From contig CM038716.1 in NCBI GenBank assembly GCA_021613375.1, positions 3,463,184 through 3,527,183 on the forward strand: DNA of 64,000 nt, given 5' to 3'. Below are positions 45,240 through 54,995 of the stretch, piece by piece. Under the pieces are notes generated by a model, which saw nothing but the letters and a program-made list of their open reading frames with translations, ran no database searches and was not told where the DNA came from. The stretch's first letter is position 1. Every line of letters begins with the position of its first letter. Both the position numbers and the translations under genes were made by a program. The stretch comes from Megaleporinus macrocephalus (lineage: Eukaryota > Chordata > Actinopteri > Characiformes > Anostomidae).

Positions 45240-46393
45240 CGTCATGTAGACTATATTGTAAAGCTTAAAAAAATAAAAACCTATTAACCAAAATATCTAA
45301 ATGGAAATTTAAAGTCTTTTGACTTGTAATTTTGGTGAAAAACAATAAAAATAGATTATAGATAATTTCTTTCACTACAGTCTGTATTAATTCAGAACAA
45401 ATCGCTATGTTGCTCACAGCCATAGTCTAACTAACTACATTTTTGTTTGTCAGAAGAATCTTGTGATTATTATGTGATTATTATCCATGACAAATTCAGT
45501 TGTTAATTGAACAATAAGCCCTCAACCTTAGTAAGCAACATGATACAGAGAGTATGGCACGATATTGTAGTTACAACATTATTGAAAAATGAGTGTCCAC
45601 ATTGTTTAGTTAAAAGAGCAGCAGTGTGTCCTCATGTGTGGTGCTTGAGCCACAGCCTTCTACATACAGAACAAGTGACTTAACCGCTCGGCTATAAAGC
45701 CAAATACGAAGCTTACAGGGCTCACAGTTCAAGAACTATTCCATCCTACTAATCTGTACAAAAGTTACAACTGTCACTTCCAGTGTGTAAAGTACTACAC
45801 ATGCATAATATCAGTGCAATATTATGATTGCTTCTTTTATTAGAGAAATAAAAAAGTGTTTTTTAGCAAAGAATGCACTTTTTTAAACCTCTTCTTCATA
45901 CAAAAGAATATGCAACAGTTTGAAATGGCATTTGTTTGTGTAGGCATTTGTTAGGCATGTTAACTCTGATGCCATGTGTAATGTATTAGGTTTTTCTAGT
46001 CCGAATGCTGCTTTATATCCCAGAAGCAAACAAAAACATCAGAACCTGTGAACCTTTTCATGATCACTTGATACTTCAATGGGGCACTTAGGTGATGTTA
46101 TTCTACCACTTTTCTTGGCATGACAAAGAGAAACAAAATTTGGTGCCAGTGGGCTCTGAAGTTGGCCAACCTAGCTGAAGGCAACACCCTCTAGCAAAAG
46201 CCAAACCCACACCTTCATGTTTTAGTTGTCAGGCTTGTTGGTCAGACAAGGGCTGATGAAGATAGCTATCTTGACACTAGCTGGACAGCACAGAAAACGT
46301 GCTAACAGCAAAGACAACAAGGTGTAGGTTCATAACACAAAACACGCAACAAAAACAAGACTTTGTTTGCTTTTTACATCTCCAAACAAGAGT
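45240..46393. other. Unassigned noncoding DNA
   Basis: More than 1 kb with no gene, simple repeat or recognised element. Confidence 0.45.
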
Positions 46394-46562
46394 GCTCTCT
46401 AGGTGGCCTTTTTCAACCATGTAAATAGGAAATTGATCTTTAGATAGAGAGGAAGAGGGATGAGTCCCCCCTGACACTGTCCTTTTAATCCAAGAACGAG
46501 GGATAGAAAGAGAGAAAAGAAAGTTTGACAGCTCATCATGGTCTCCACACTGAACTGCTTAA
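46394..46562. repeat. Diverged duplicated segment, copy B
   Basis: See 44807-44968; the offset between copies is about 1.59 kb. The similarity stops abruptly on both sides. Confidence 0.75.
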
Positions 46563-47109
46563 GTCTGGGCTCACGTAGAGCAGAGAGAAAGAGAGAGAAA
46601 TCCAGCTTAGAAGAGGAGAAAGTGGATATGTGCTGTTTAAAGTTGACTTAACACGTCCAACACGAAGCCTACAGAGTAACCTGAAACCTGTGTGTGTGTG
46701 TGAGTGAGTGGCAGTCAGAGGTCTAAACCAGTGAAGAAACAGGAAAACACACACACGTACACACACACACACACTACCTGATCAGGCCTCCATATCAAAT
46801 TCCCATCCTTCCTTCATTCTTCATTCCACTCCACCTCCCATTTACACCTTTTTGTGCCCATTTCCTGAAGGAGAGTCTACCCCCACTGCTCACCAAGCAC
46901 TGCTCCAACCCACACGTTCAAAGTTCCTCCAACAATGTCACGTCATGACAGCAGATGTGTAGAAATAAGAACGATACGGTCATCTCTATCAGAACTAAAC
47001 CTCCCAAATCTCTGAAATGGTAACTTTATAGGTGGAGGGGAAAAACACTGTAATCTACATGAAAGTACGTTTTATTGTGGACCATTTCTGTCGGACCTCT
47101 TAGCATGCA
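46563..47109. other. Unassigned DNA with GT and CA runs
   Basis: (GT)n at 46689-46702 and (CA)n at 46746-46774 with a CG break. No gene. Confidence 0.5.
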
Positions 47110-47383
47110 ATGACAATTCATCTTGAAATGTTCAGTGTTAAGGGCAGCTAGTGCTGTCAAATACAACAATACAAGGCATGTTTTGCCAAGTTTCAAAGAG
47201 TTGAAATTAAAAGCATCAGATCCAGGTCGTCCGGAAACGTGTATGCTGAATCATCATGTTCACAGCATACTTGTGAAGAAGCTCTTAATGATCCTGAATT
47301 ATCCTTCAAGACAAAAGAAACAGCTTCAAAGACTGGCTTTCACCCTCCAGGGCCCAGGCATGCAGCCTTATTATACTCAGCTT
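47110..47383. other. Low-repeat segment with a 91-codon frame
   Basis: A plus-strand frame at 47123-47398 contains no recognisable domain and runs into the neighbouring repeat. The DNA itself is non-repetitive and could be conserved noncoding sequence or an old exon. Neither can be shown here. Confidence 0.25.
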
Positions 47384-47790
47384 GTGGTACTGCTTTAGAA
47401 TAATACTACTCTTATAAAGCAATTATGAATAGTTTATAATTTGTTTATTAAAAGTTATTAGTTAGGTAATAAACATTTTACAAAGTGTTAATGAGCCGTT
47501 ATAACATTATAAAAAAGGGTTTGTTCTAAAAATTAGCTGTTCTATATGATGAATATTAATATGTGTTAAAGCTGACAGGTTTAATGCTGACTGATGGAGA
47601 GAACAGTATAAATGAAGGTGGGTTCGCTGTTCACAGGTCACTGTTGCCCGTTCTATGTATGTGTAGTAACGGCTTAAAAGTGTTTATAATCACATTACTA
47701 GTCATTAATGAACTCAAACGTGCTTTAAATGTTTACATTTATAGTGTTTACTGTTATGTTGCTGAGGTAAAAAAAATAATATTTCCAATA
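47384..47790. repeat. Dispersed repeat, copy B (paired with 34367-34676)
   Basis: Ordered shared words with copy A, starting GTGGTACTGCTTTAGAATAA. Carries small insertions relative to copy A. Confidence 0.65.
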
Positions 47791-47937
47791 CATTATCAAC
47801 ACCTAATTACTATTTATTTGCTAAATGTAACATTTAAACAGTCCAACAGTTATTGTGCATTAAAATATGTATTAACTTATTAACCTCACTTCAGAAAATT
47901 AACAAAATATGGAGTGTGTACACTTTTTCGCATCACT

Positions 47938-47957
47938 ATACATATATATATATATAT
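47938..47957. repeat. (TA)n microsatellite
   Basis: About ten TA units. Confidence 0.92.
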
Positions 47958-48060
47958 TAAGATTTTCATGATTTATTTATTCTTTGAGACTGAATAAAAT
48001 AATCCAACTACAAGTAGATAACTATAACATGCTGTCTCACTTTCAGCTCTGTTTAACACA

Positions 48061-48245
48061 CTGTTACACAAACCCTAACCAGAACTACAACTCGCATAAT
48101 CCTTACACTAACACTAATCCTAATGCTGGTACTAATCCTAACCTTAAAACCCCCTCAAATGTAATGGTTTACTTTGTGGGGACCAGCTTGTGGTCCATGT
48201 AAGGAGGAAAGGTCCCACAACATAAGTGTATGAACAGGTTTTGCT
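48061..48245. repeat. CCTAAC-rich dispersed repeat (TGTGGGGACC family)
   Basis: AACCCTAACC, ACACTAATCC and TAATCCTAACC words are followed by TTTGTGGGGACCAGCTTGTG and GGTCCCACAA. I recall fish repeats that combine these. The telomere-like words are degenerate, so this is not a telomere array. Confidence 0.55.
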
Positions 48246-48365
48246 GCCCACAACATGCCATTAACCTGCTACACACACACAAACGCTCCTAATACGAACA
48301 CACAACACTGGTATATAGAATGTATAACATGCTCATGTTTGCTGGTATCCTCCAACATATTAGAA

Positions 48366-48388
48366 CACACACACACACACACACACAT
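48366..48388. repeat. (CA)n microsatellite
   Basis: About eleven CA units. Confidence 0.95.
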
Positions 48389-48540
48389 TCTGCCGGTTCA
48401 TTTCCTTCCTGTGTTTCTCTCTTTTGCAAAATGTTCCTCAATCAGTAGTTACTATTCTTTCTTTCTTTTTTTCCTCCTTTCTTATATCCAAATCTGTTTT
48501 CCCTCTTTTCCTTGGAGAGTGTCGTTTCCCCATTGCAGGG

Positions 48541-48542
<2 letters not shown>

Positions 48543-48585
<43 letters not shown>

Positions 48586-48598
48586 CACACGCACGCAG
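48543..48598. repeat. (CA)n microsatellite with CG breaks
   Basis: CA run of about 55 bp with CG substitutions toward the right. Confidence 0.97.
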
Positions 48599-48690
48599 GC
48601 TGCACGCAGACGGCTTTGCTAACCCATCAATCACCTTAACATGCTAATTAGTGGGATTTATTTTATTCAGCAAAAATAACACTCAGAATC
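48599..48690. promoter_or_regulatory. Candidate conserved noncoding element
   Basis: A block between two large microsatellites with CAATCACC, CATGCTAATTAGTGGG and TTTATTTTATTCAGC. The TAATTA core fits homeodomain sites. Inferred. Confidence 0.25.
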
Positions 48691-48729
48691 CCATTACACT
48701 GCCTGCCCTCAGGGCAAGAAGCCTGCGTC

Positions 48730-48731
<2 letters not shown>

Positions 48732-48792
<61 letters not shown>
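48732..48792. repeat. (GT)n microsatellite, about 30 units
   Basis: Uninterrupted GT run. It is roughly the complement of the CA run 130 bp upstream, so the two could pair as an inverted repeat around the block at 48599-48690. Confidence 0.98.
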
Positions 48793-48793
<1 letters not shown>

Positions 48794-48899
48794 GCGGGGA
48801 GAAAGAGCACATATGTGAGTGATAATGTGCACTATAAGAAAGGGAAGCATGTGTGACTGCAAATATAGATGTAGCAGTATATACATATAGTTCTGTGCG

Positions 48900-49012
48900 T
48901 GAGAGAGAGAAAGAGAGAAGGAGGGAGAGAGAGACGGAAGGGAGAATACGACAAAAAGAAAAGAGGAAAAGACGAGAGACAACACAAAAGGAGAGCGAGA
49001 AAGAAAAGAGAT
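48900..49012. repeat. GA-rich purine tract
   Basis: GA, GGA and GAAA words with few pyrimidines. Confidence 0.92.
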
Positions 49013-49439
49013 ATAGATTAAAACAGATAATTTATTACGTTCCTATTTAATTATATTGTATATTGTATGTTTTGAATGAACAGTGTATTATTAATATATC
49101 TTTAATAATGTGATTGTTTTATCACACAGTCATGACCATTAAACGGAGAGAAAGAGACAGCATCAGTCGTTCCTGCAATGCTATACAAATGTTTCGTATC
49201 TCTGTTTTATCTCCATCATTATTTAATTCCAAGACAAATATTTACACATATTTTATATTTGTTTTAAACAATTCTTCTTTCTGCAATTGGCTTAACTGAA
49301 AAGTCAGAGATTGGAATGACATCATTTCAAACTATATGGGGGAAAATACATGAATACCTTTATAAAAGTCTAACCAGCTAGCATTAGTGATATGAGTGAT
49401 ATGAGTAATGATGATAATGTAATGACCTTCGTAACACAG
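49013..49439. other. Unassigned AT-rich DNA
   Basis: No gene or element recognised. Confidence 0.45.
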
Positions 49440-49875
49440 CAAACCTGTGCTGGACGTTATACATTAACCGTGCCATGGTGTCTGCATGATTTGAAGTAAA
49501 TTCTAGGAGGAGGTGCGCTACTCTACTATCATTAATGGTGTAAACAACATTTTCTCAGTGTAAACAGTGACTGGATGTGTAAGGCTGAGCTCAGACGCTG
49601 AGGACATTTGCCTGACTTTCCTATCATTGCTGCATTTTTGGATTTTTTCTCGTTGGATGTTGGCAGTTCTGCAGTACTGTTGGGCCCAGGAGACACCAAG
49701 CCGCCTGTCGGACACCGGACGCCGTTGGGCCATTGATGAGCGTCGGTGGTACACCACCGTCCGCAGTCTGAGTGGTAAGTGCGGCACAGTTGGCTCTAAT
49801 CGGTCCTCGTCAGCGCTTTTTGGACCGAGCACGTTGAATCAGCGTCGGCGGTCGGCCGCAAGAGAAAGAGAATGA
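49440..49875. other. CpG-rich block with long antisense open frames
   Basis: About 20 CpGs fall between 49698 and 49860, far above the window background. A plus frame (49567-49875, 102 codons) and a minus frame (49518-49832, 104 codons) overlap. Neither has a recognised domain. A GTAAGT donor-like word lies at 49775-49780. It could be a small CpG island, a first exon of a noncoding RNA, or a retroelement or transposon piece that is young enough to keep its CpGs. I cannot choose. Confidence 0.4.
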
Positions 49876-50291
49876 TGAGAGACAAGAAAGCCACTCAAGA
49901 AAATCTGAAGAGGACACCCACAGAGAATAGCATCATTTATCAACACTACTGATTGTTTAGCACTAGGAATGGGCTGTTTTTGCTCTGTAATGTAAATTAT
50001 GTTGTACTCCTAACGAGAATCAAGATGGATGCACAAAAGCTCTGAAGGTGCTTTGATACTAACATTAGGGCATCACTCATCAAGCATCACTTGTTCACGC
50101 AACCACAGATATGAATTCACTGATTAATGTACAAACGATCACTTCTAAGTAGCCTTTTTACTTTTTACAATACAAAAATTTGACTAGACAATATATATTG
50201 TCATTTGTGCATGAAAATGCTGCATTGGATGATACAATACATTCTTAATAAAGAATTTGAAAAGAAATGCTTTTATGCCTTTATTTTTTAT
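49876..50291. other. Unassigned noncoding DNA
   Basis: An AATAAA word lies near 50248. No gene. The satellite array begins at 50292. Confidence 0.45.
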
Positions 50292-50577
50292 GAACTCTTC
50301 AACTGAATAGAGCTGAACTCTACAGCTGAATGGAGTTGTACTCTATGACTGAATAGAGCTAAACTCTACAAGTGAATAGAGGCAAACTCTACAACCAAAT
50401 TAAGGGGAACTCTACGACTGAATTAAGGTGTACTCTACAGCTGAATAGAGGTGTACTCTACAGCTGAATAGAGGTGAACTCTACAACTGAATAGAGGTGA
50501 ACTCTACAACGGAATAGAGAGAGAGAGAGAGATAGATAGATAGATAGATAGATATATAGATAGATAGATAGATAGAC

Positions 50578-50624
<47 letters not shown>

Positions 50625-50643
50625 TAGATAGATAGATAGATAT

Positions 50644-50678
<35 letters not shown>

Positions 50679-51927
50679 CTTTATTGATCCCGAAGGAAAT
50701 TTGGTGAAATTTGGTGAACTCTACAACTGAATAGAGCTGAACCCTACAACTGAATAGAGGTAAACTTTACAACTGAATAGAGCTGAACCCTACAACTAAA
50801 TAGAGGTGAACTCTACAACCAAATAGAGGTGAACTCTACAACCAAATTAAGGTGAACTCTACAACTGAATCGAGGGGTACTCTACAACTGAATAGAGCTG
50901 AACCCTACAACTAAATAGAGGTAAACTTTACAACTGAATAGAGGTGAACTCTACAACCAAATTAAGGTGAACTCTACAACTGAATCGAGGGGTACTCTAC
51001 AATTGAACAGAGGTGAACTCTACAACTGAATAGAGGTAAACTTTACAACTGAATAGAGGTGTACTTTAAAACTGAATGGAGGTGTACTCTACAACAGAAT
51101 AGAGGTTACTCTACAACTGAATAGAGGGGTACTCTACAATGTAACAGAGGTGAACTCTACAACTGAATAGAGGTAAAGTCTACAACTGAATAGAGGGGTA
51201 CTCTACAACAGAATAGAGGTTACTCTACAACTGAATAGAGGGGTACTCTACAACTGAATAGAGGTAAACTTTAAAACTGAATAGAGGGGTACTCTACAAT
51301 GTAACAGATGTGAACTCTACAACTGAATAGAGGTAAAGTCTACAACTGAATAGAGGGGTACTCTACAATGTAACAGAGGTGAACTCTACAACTGAATAGA
51401 GGTAAAGTCTACAACTGAATAGAGGGGTACTCTACAACTGAATAGAGGTGAACTTGACAACTGAATGAAGGTGTGCTTTACAACCAAATAGAGGCAAACT
51501 CTATAACTGAATTAAGGTGAAATCTATGACCGAATAGAGTTGTACTTTACAACTGAATGGAGATGCACTCTACAACAGAATAGAGGTTACTCTACAACTG
51601 AATAGAGGGGTACTCTACAATGTAACAGAGGTGAACTCTACAACTGAATAGAGGTAAAGTCTACAACCGAATAGAGGGGTACTCTACAACTGAATAGAGG
51701 TGAACTTGACAACTGAATGAAGGTGTGCTTTACAACCAAATAGAGGCAAACTCTATAACTGAATTAAGGTGAAATCTATGACCGAATAGAGGTGTACTTT
51801 ACAGCTGAATGGAGGTGTACTCTACAACTGAATGGAGGTGTACTCTACAACTGAATAGAGGGGAACTCTACAACTGAATAGAGGTGAACTTTACAACTGA
51901 ATAAAGGTAAAGTCTACAACTGAGGTA
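50292..51927. repeat. 23-bp satellite array, about 60 units
   Basis: The unit is of the form ACTCTACAACTGAATAGAGG plus about three bases. Excluding an insertion at about 50512-50709, some 1.4 kb of units remains. Variant units are arranged in higher-order blocks: AACTTGACAACTGAATGAAG, with the same six or so units after it, occurs at 51451 and 51703, 252 bp apart (about eleven units). A pair with CTCTACAATGTAACAG recurs several times. Ends in a poly-A-like run at about 51929. Confidence 0.97.
50512..50709. mobile_element. LINE/SINE 3'-tail fragment with GATA/GACA expansion
   Basis: Interrupts the satellite. It has a GA run, then (GATA)n and (GACA)n, then TACTTTATTGATCCCGAAGG and AAATT. On the minus strand this reads as GGGATCAATAAAGTA followed by (TCTA)n, the 3' tail type I know from fish L2/CR1-like LINEs and SINEs that borrow it. 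Only the tail is present, consistent with a strongly 5'-truncated insertion. Confidence 0.8.
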
Positions 51928-52439
51928 AAAAAAAAAACTTTTGGGAATTTTCTGTTCCACTTAAAATGTAAAAGTAGTAACATGTAACTGCTGCTCCATT
52001 TATGGTGGAACAGGAAACTCTAGAATAGGAAGCGGACTGAATTCAGCCTCAAGTTTTGGTCATTGATAAATCAGTGTGTTGAAATGTCTTCATTACCATA
52101 TTGGACATAAAGGCATGAGTATCTCACCTTCGCGTTAAGCAATGTCAGCACATAGTACGCAAATGAGAAACCTCACCATTACAAACAGCTTGGCTAATCA
52201 ACTATCCAAGGTAAACTAACCATTATCAAACCTTCTATAGCATGAGTGCAGTGGCTTACTTTTGCTTTTACCCACTGCGTTTAACTTAAACATAGACTTG
52301 CAGCATTTAATAAAATACATAATACGTACTCTTTACTTTGTGTGCTAAAGTTTTACACCTTTGAATCTTCAGAGAGTTGTTCCCTTTCCTCAACAATCAG
52401 CTGTAGTCTGTCTATGAGTGCAAATGTTCACAGGAGACG
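51928..52439. other. Unassigned noncoding DNA
   Basis: No gene or element recognised. Confidence 0.45.
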
Positions 52440-52770
52440 TGAGATGATCATCAAAAGTTGCCGCTGGTTCATTGTCAGCTTGGTGTGTCAACACGGCATG
52501 AGAAATCCTCAGACTTTGAAGGCATTTTTCGAGCCATCACTGAGTACAGCCATAGAGGAACGTTGGTTGACTGTACCGCCGTTCTTGTGATGGATTTGGG
52601 CCGTCTTCCTCCAATTAATGCGACCGCAGAACTGACAGGTCATATCTGCTCTACTCCTTTTTCATCCTCCACCTTTATCCCTGAGAAATGGACAGATCAC
52701 ACAAGTGCGGGTGGCTGCAAGTTTGTATATGTGAGCTCTCTATTTTCTGCTATAATTAATCAGCAGTGAC
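52440..52770. promoter_or_regulatory. Candidate conserved noncoding element
   Basis: Over 300 bp of non-repetitive, balanced sequence, with TGTACCGCCGTTCTTGTGAT, CCTCCAATTAATGCGACC and TGACAGGTCATATCTGC. Two overlapping frames (82 and 103 codons) are open but show no domain. It is next to a second candidate at 52780. Noncoding is more likely than exon, with low certainty. Confidence 0.35.
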
Positions 52771-52779
52771 ACGGCACTA

Positions 52780-53060
52780 CATCCTTCTTCCTCTCTTGTT
52801 AGCTTAATTAGCCATTTACATGGATGCGGCTCACTCTGCTCGGTGAGTTTCATTAACACATTAACGCATTAACACACGCGGGCAAGGACGCGCAGACGAG
52901 AGCCGGCACCGGCTTTGTAGTCTCCGTCATTTCGCTCTCTCCGTCGCTTAATCTCTCCTTCCTCCTTCATCGATGAAATCAACGCTCCAGTGGAGGACTT
53001 CTGGGAAAGTCACGAATAATTAGCGGTAATTGATTAATGCATGCAAATGAGCAGTCAGGT
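52780..53060. promoter_or_regulatory. Candidate conserved noncoding element with POU octamer
   Basis: Rich in homeodomain-type cores: AGCTTAATTAGCC, CATTAACACATTAACGCATT, GAATAATTAGCGGTAATTG and GATTAATGCATGCAAATGAG (octamer at 53041-53048). It also holds a CpG-rich centre (GACGCGCAGACGAG, GCCGGCACCGGC). This is the window's best enhancer-like block by motif density. Inferred. Confidence 0.4.
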
Positions 53061-53811
53061 GCCTTCGCTAACGAGAGAACGGCGGCTGTACTGAGGCTGC
53101 AAAGTCACAAGGACAAGACCAATCAAACTGGATGAGATGAGCACGTGTTAGTGGGCAGGAGAAGAAAGAAAGGATGGATGCTGAGATGGCAAGGAGGGTA
53201 TAAAGTGCTCCGCCCACAAAAGCACTTTTTGCACAGCAAATGTTGCAAGATTGGATAAGCTTTACTGAACACTTGCAAAATTCCCATTCAATGTAATGAG
53301 ACACTATAGCAAATAAGAGATTGCATAGTCAATGTTATTAGCTTCTATTTCAGGAGGCAACACTCTACAGGCTACACATAGCTTATGCAATATAATAGGG
53401 TACGGTTTGGTAGCTAACTAGCAAGTCAGAGAAGCATTTTTAATTGTTAAAAAAGTTTGGTGTGGATAAAACCTGCTTGCTATTATGTAGCTAGAAGCAA
53501 TAAGCATAAGCAACAATGTTAGCATAGCAAGCTGGAGACATTAGAGTTGAAGCATAAGCTATTCAGCCTATTCATAACAAAAATGTCTGAGGAACTGAAA
53601 TGATGCTCTTTAATTTTATGTATTTTACACAAAATTACAATTTGTCTATAGGATCAATATAAGGATAGTCTCATAGTAGCTAAAGAATGCTTTTGTGGGC
53701 AGAGGATCTGTTAATCAGAAGTATTTATAATCTTCTAGACTGGACAGGGATCACTTGTTACTTTGCCTCTGCCGATGTTCAGGAAAAACAATATTTATTA
53801 GAGTATTTGTG
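53061..53811. other. Unassigned noncoding DNA
   Basis: No gene. A 78-residue minus-strand frame at 53068-53304 has no recognisable features. Confidence 0.4.
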
Positions 53812-53915
53812 GGCTGGAGCTTAGGGAGGCAGCCTTATAACCCGAAGGTTGCTGGTTCGATCCACTAAACCGCCAGAGTGGGGCTGGACTAGAGCTTTTA
53901 CTGACCTTAAGGGCC
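53812..53915 (+). mobile_element. tRNA-derived SINE, truncated copy
   Basis: Contains AACCCGAAGGTTGCTGGTTCGATCC. The B-box-like GGTTCGATCC is at 53854-53863, one base short of the canonical GGTTCGANTCC. The body breaks off soon after. It is not a functional tRNA gene: no acceptor stem or CCA-end pairing can be drawn. Confidence 0.7.
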
Positions 53916-53929
53916 ACATACATATATTT

Positions 53930-54190
53930 GTGGGCTGAAGGTTTGGGAACCAGCCTTGTGACCAGAAGGTTGCTGGTTTAATTCCCTGCAGCAACAGGAT
54001 GTGACTGGAGTGTCCTTGAGGAAGGCACCAAACCCTTAACTACTCCCTGGGTGCTGTATATAGGGCTGCCCACAGTTTTGGGCAAGTGTACTCACTGCTC
54101 CCTTGTGTGTTTGTGTGTTTACTAGTGTTGTTGTTTCACTGCACGTATAGGGCATGGATGGATCAAATTCCTGTGTGTGTAAACACGAGT
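53930..54190 (+). mobile_element. tRNA-derived SINE, longer copy
   Basis: The head GACCAGAAGGTTGCTGGTTTAATTCC has a B-box with CG changed to TA (53975-53985), as expected from CpG decay. The body then follows: GTGTCCTTGAGGAAGGCACC, ACCCTTAACTACTCCCTGGG, GGGCTGCCCAC, TTGGGCAAGTGTACTCACTG and TTTCACTGCACG. I recall this body from SINEs abundant in characins and catfishes. The tail becomes GT-rich near 54170. Confidence 0.8.
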
Positions 54191-54660
54191 GGCAAAGAGG
54201 GTCGAAATTCGAAATTCTTTAAGACTAATTTGTTCTACCTCTGGGCTACAGGACTCTACATGTACAGTACCCTTTCTTCTGACAGCGTAGGACACCGGTC
54301 ATCAACACACTCTGCCCTGGAGACCTACCTTCCAGTAAACCATAGCTCCCACCCTTATCAACCCCCACCTGGTCCGTCTAATTATGGCCTTCAGAAATCC
54401 TTGTTTGGCTAAATAAGGTGTGCTAGATTTGGGTCGGGGTGAAAACTGTCCACAGGAATAGCATGTGAAGCTATAATTTTCTGGAACACAAACTGAAAAT
54501 CTGAAAATCATGTTCAGATTTGTTCTGATCTGCAACTTTATCTCCAATTTTATGGAAAACGAACTAAATGGAAGATCTCCAGGAGGAAGCATGGTGACCA
54601 CTGCGGTAGGAGGTGACTCAGTGCTGGTGATTTTCCTGGGGTGGAGGGTATTGATGAATT
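54191..54660. other. Unassigned noncoding DNA
   Basis: Frames on both strands without recognisable features. Nothing else seen. Confidence 0.4.
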
Positions 54661-54961
54661 GGAGGGGTGTGTGTGTGTGTGTGTCTTTAAAACGGGTGTG
54701 GTGTTGATGAGGTGTGTGTGATGCAGTCCGTGCTTAACTGATGTGTGTGCCGTTGTTTCCATGGGCCATGTGGACTTCATATGTGGAGGGTGATTAAAGG
54801 CGTGCACACACACATATACACATACACACACAGACATGTATACACACACACACATGCAGAGTGATTGACATTCTCCAGATTGCCAGACTGTTCTCAGAAG
54901 CACGGATCCATGACATCATTACCATTATGAGTTCTAAATATACACACACAGCATGACTGAA

Positions 54962-54994
<33 letters not shown>
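54661..54994. repeat. GT/CA microsatellite cluster
   Basis: (GT)n at 54666-54684, interrupted (CA)n at 54805-54856 and (GT)n at 54965-54994. The orientations alternate, so runs could pair. Confidence 0.9.

Positions 54995-54995
<1 letters not shown>

Noticed and set aside
48061..48160. Interstitial telomere repeat
   Set aside because: CCTAAC-like words are irregular and lead into a dispersed repeat; there is no run of TTAGGG units.
50530..50676. GATA/GACA repeat as a sex-chromosome marker
   Set aside because: The run is explained by growth of a LINE-type tail. Nothing in the window indicates sex linkage.
53840..53870. Possible tRNA gene at GGTTCGATCC
   Set aside because: The B-box is one base short, no cloverleaf can be drawn and the SINE body follows. 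It is SINE-derived.
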